Source of the DNA: Pseudomonas capeferrum
GTDB lineage: Bacteria > Pseudomonadota > Gammaproteobacteria > Pseudomonadales > Pseudomonadaceae
Reading direction: 5' to 3'
NCBI RefSeq assembly: GCF_013523055.1
Contig: NZ_JAAMQM010000024.1
Coordinates: 1 to 64,000, forward strand
DNA: 64,000 bases
Part shown: piece by piece, positions 63,059-64,000 of the stretch
How positions within the stretch are numbered: the first letter of the stretch is position 1
How the letters are laid out: every line of letters starts with the position of its first letter
Notes under the pieces: generated by a model
Seen by the model: only the letters and a program-made list of their open reading frames with translations
The model's database searches: none
What the model was told of the DNA's origin: nothing
Translations under genes and position numbers: made by a program

Positions 63059-64000
63059 ATGACTACGTCCTCTCCCGGCACGTCTTCGGTCAAACGCCCT
63101 GAAGATGAAAACCTTGGCCTTGGCGCCAACCTTGCCTACGGCTTGCAGCACGTCCTGACCATGTACGGAGGCATCGTTGCCGTACCCTTGATCCTGGGAC
63201 AGGCCGCGGGGCTGGGGCCTTCGGAAATCGGTCTGCTGATCGCGGCCTCATTGTTTGCCGGTGGGCTTGCCACATTGCTGCAGACCCTTGGCCTGCCATT
63301 CTTCGGATGCCAGTTGCCGCTGGTCCAAGGGGTCTCGTTCGCTGGTGTCGCGACCATGGGCGCCATCCTCGGCAGTGAAGGTGGGGGCGGCTTGCCGGCG
63401 GTGCTTGGCGCCGTCATGGCGGCCTCGCTGATCGGTTTCCTGATCACGCCGGTCTTCTCGCGCATCACCAAGTTCTTCCCACCGCTGGTGACCGGCATCG
63501 TCATCACCACCATCGGCCTGACCCTGATGCCGGTAGCCGCGCGTTGGGTGATGGGCGGCAACAGCGCCGCGCCGGACTTCGGCAGCATGGCCAACATCGG
63601 CCTGGCGGGACTGACCTTCGCTATCGTCCTGCTGCTCAGCAAGCTGGGCAGCGCCACCATCTCGCGGCTGTCCATTCTCCTGGCCATGGTCATCGGCACG
63701 CTGATCGCCTGGGCCTTGGGCATGACCGATTTCAGCAAAATAGGCGAAGGGCCGCTGATGGCGTTTCCCACGCCTTTCCATTTCGGCATGCCGACCTTCC
63801 ACATCGCCGCGATACTGTCCATGTGCATCGTGATCATGGTCACCCTGGTGGAAACCTCGGCCGATATCCTCGCGGTGGGCGAGATCATCGACACCAAGGT
63901 CGACTCGAAGCGCCTGGGCAACGGGCTGCGCGCCGACATGGCGTCGAGCATACTCGCGCCGATCTTCGGCTCCTTCACCCAGAGTGCATTCGCCCAGAAC
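63059..64000 (+). CDS. NCS2-family purine permease, cut by the window's end
   Basis: The first 314 residues of a nucleobase:cation symporter 2. Membrane helices start at about residue 24; the motif LQHVLTMYGGIVAVPLILG, a GCQLPLVQGVSFAGVATMGAI helix and MVTLVETSADILAVGEI match the uric-acid/xanthine group rather than uracil carriers. Conserved Glu and Asp in ETSADI line the substrate site in that group. The frame is open at 64000, so about 130-190 more residues lie outside. A GAGAG-type site precedes the ATG. Confidence 0.85.
   Translation, partial: MTTSSPGTSSVKRPEDENLGLGANLAYGLQHVLTMYGGIVAVPLILGQAAGLGPSEIGLLIAASLFAGGLATLLQTLGLPFFGCQLPLVQGVSFAGVATMGAILGSEGGGGLPAVLGAVMAASLIGFLITPVFSRITKFFPPLVTGIVITTIGLTLMPVAARWVMGGNSAAPDFGSMANIGLAGLTFAIVLLLSKLGSATISRLSILLAMVIGTLIAWALGMTDFSKIGEGPLMAFPTPFHFGMPTFHIAAILSMCIVIMVTLVETSADILAVGEIIDTKVDSKRLGNGLRADMASSILAPIFGSFTQSAFAQN

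Overview
The window looks like a stretch of chromosome from a Pseudomonas of the P. putida type. The core part is GC-rich. It carries gene blocks known from this genus: rplU-rpmA-obgE-proB-creA, divergent ispB, the fklB / UPF0114 / DUF3509 / Lon-like protease run, gdhA-ettA, a large GGDEF/EAL protein next to glyA, and yjiA-ybdD-cstA. REP-type inverted repeats of the kind found in pseudomonads sit between several of these genes. No database was searched; all family names come from recognising sequence features.

Region 1 (1 to about 13,030) is a patchy accessory or defence island. It is richer in A+T in places and full of remnants. It holds the edge of an IS3-type element, a possible 39-residue small protein with its own terminator, a GrlR-like protein, and a 26-codon fossil of a UvrD-type helicase. 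Two single-gene HEPN-like proteins and a dead IS5-type element follow. Next come a K+ channel protein divergent from a PD-(D/E)XK-like protein, an orphan Xre/MbcA-type antitoxin, a GIY-YIG protein and a two-gene Gabija-like system (OLD-type ATPase-TOPRIM plus UvrD-like helicase). The fossil helicase end at 1827-1907 closely matches the end of the intact helicase, so a related system was probably here before.

Region 2 (13,030 to 26,500) holds a broken and an intact LysR regulator, an SDR protein lacking the usual catalytic residues, two MscS-type channels, a manganese catalase, a broken DUF3422 gene, the Ada/AlkA-type alkylation repair pair, two MFS exporters and an internally deleted FecR relic. 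An elongator tRNA-Met with a clear promoter follows, then a toxin-antitoxin pair in which both genes are inactivated.

Region 3 (27,500 to 64,000) is mostly housekeeping. It has an M15 peptidase, beta-carbonic anhydrase, rimI with a HolD-like partner, and the condensin operon mksF-mksE-mksB without the nuclease MksG. Then come creA, proB, obgE, the L21/L27 genes, ispB and a small gene behind a good Fur box. FklB, a Lon-like protease, periplasmic proteins, a Gre-type factor, glutamate dehydrogenase, EttA, the c-di-GMP protein, glyA, YjiA/YbdD/CstA and a PilZ protein follow. The window ends inside an NCS2 purine permease gene whose upstream region carries a TTGTATACAA palindrome.

The best candidates for something undescribed are the channel/nuclease divergent pair (5275-7317), the two HEPN-like genes (2191-3999), and the small ORF between a hairpin and a strong terminator (841-997).
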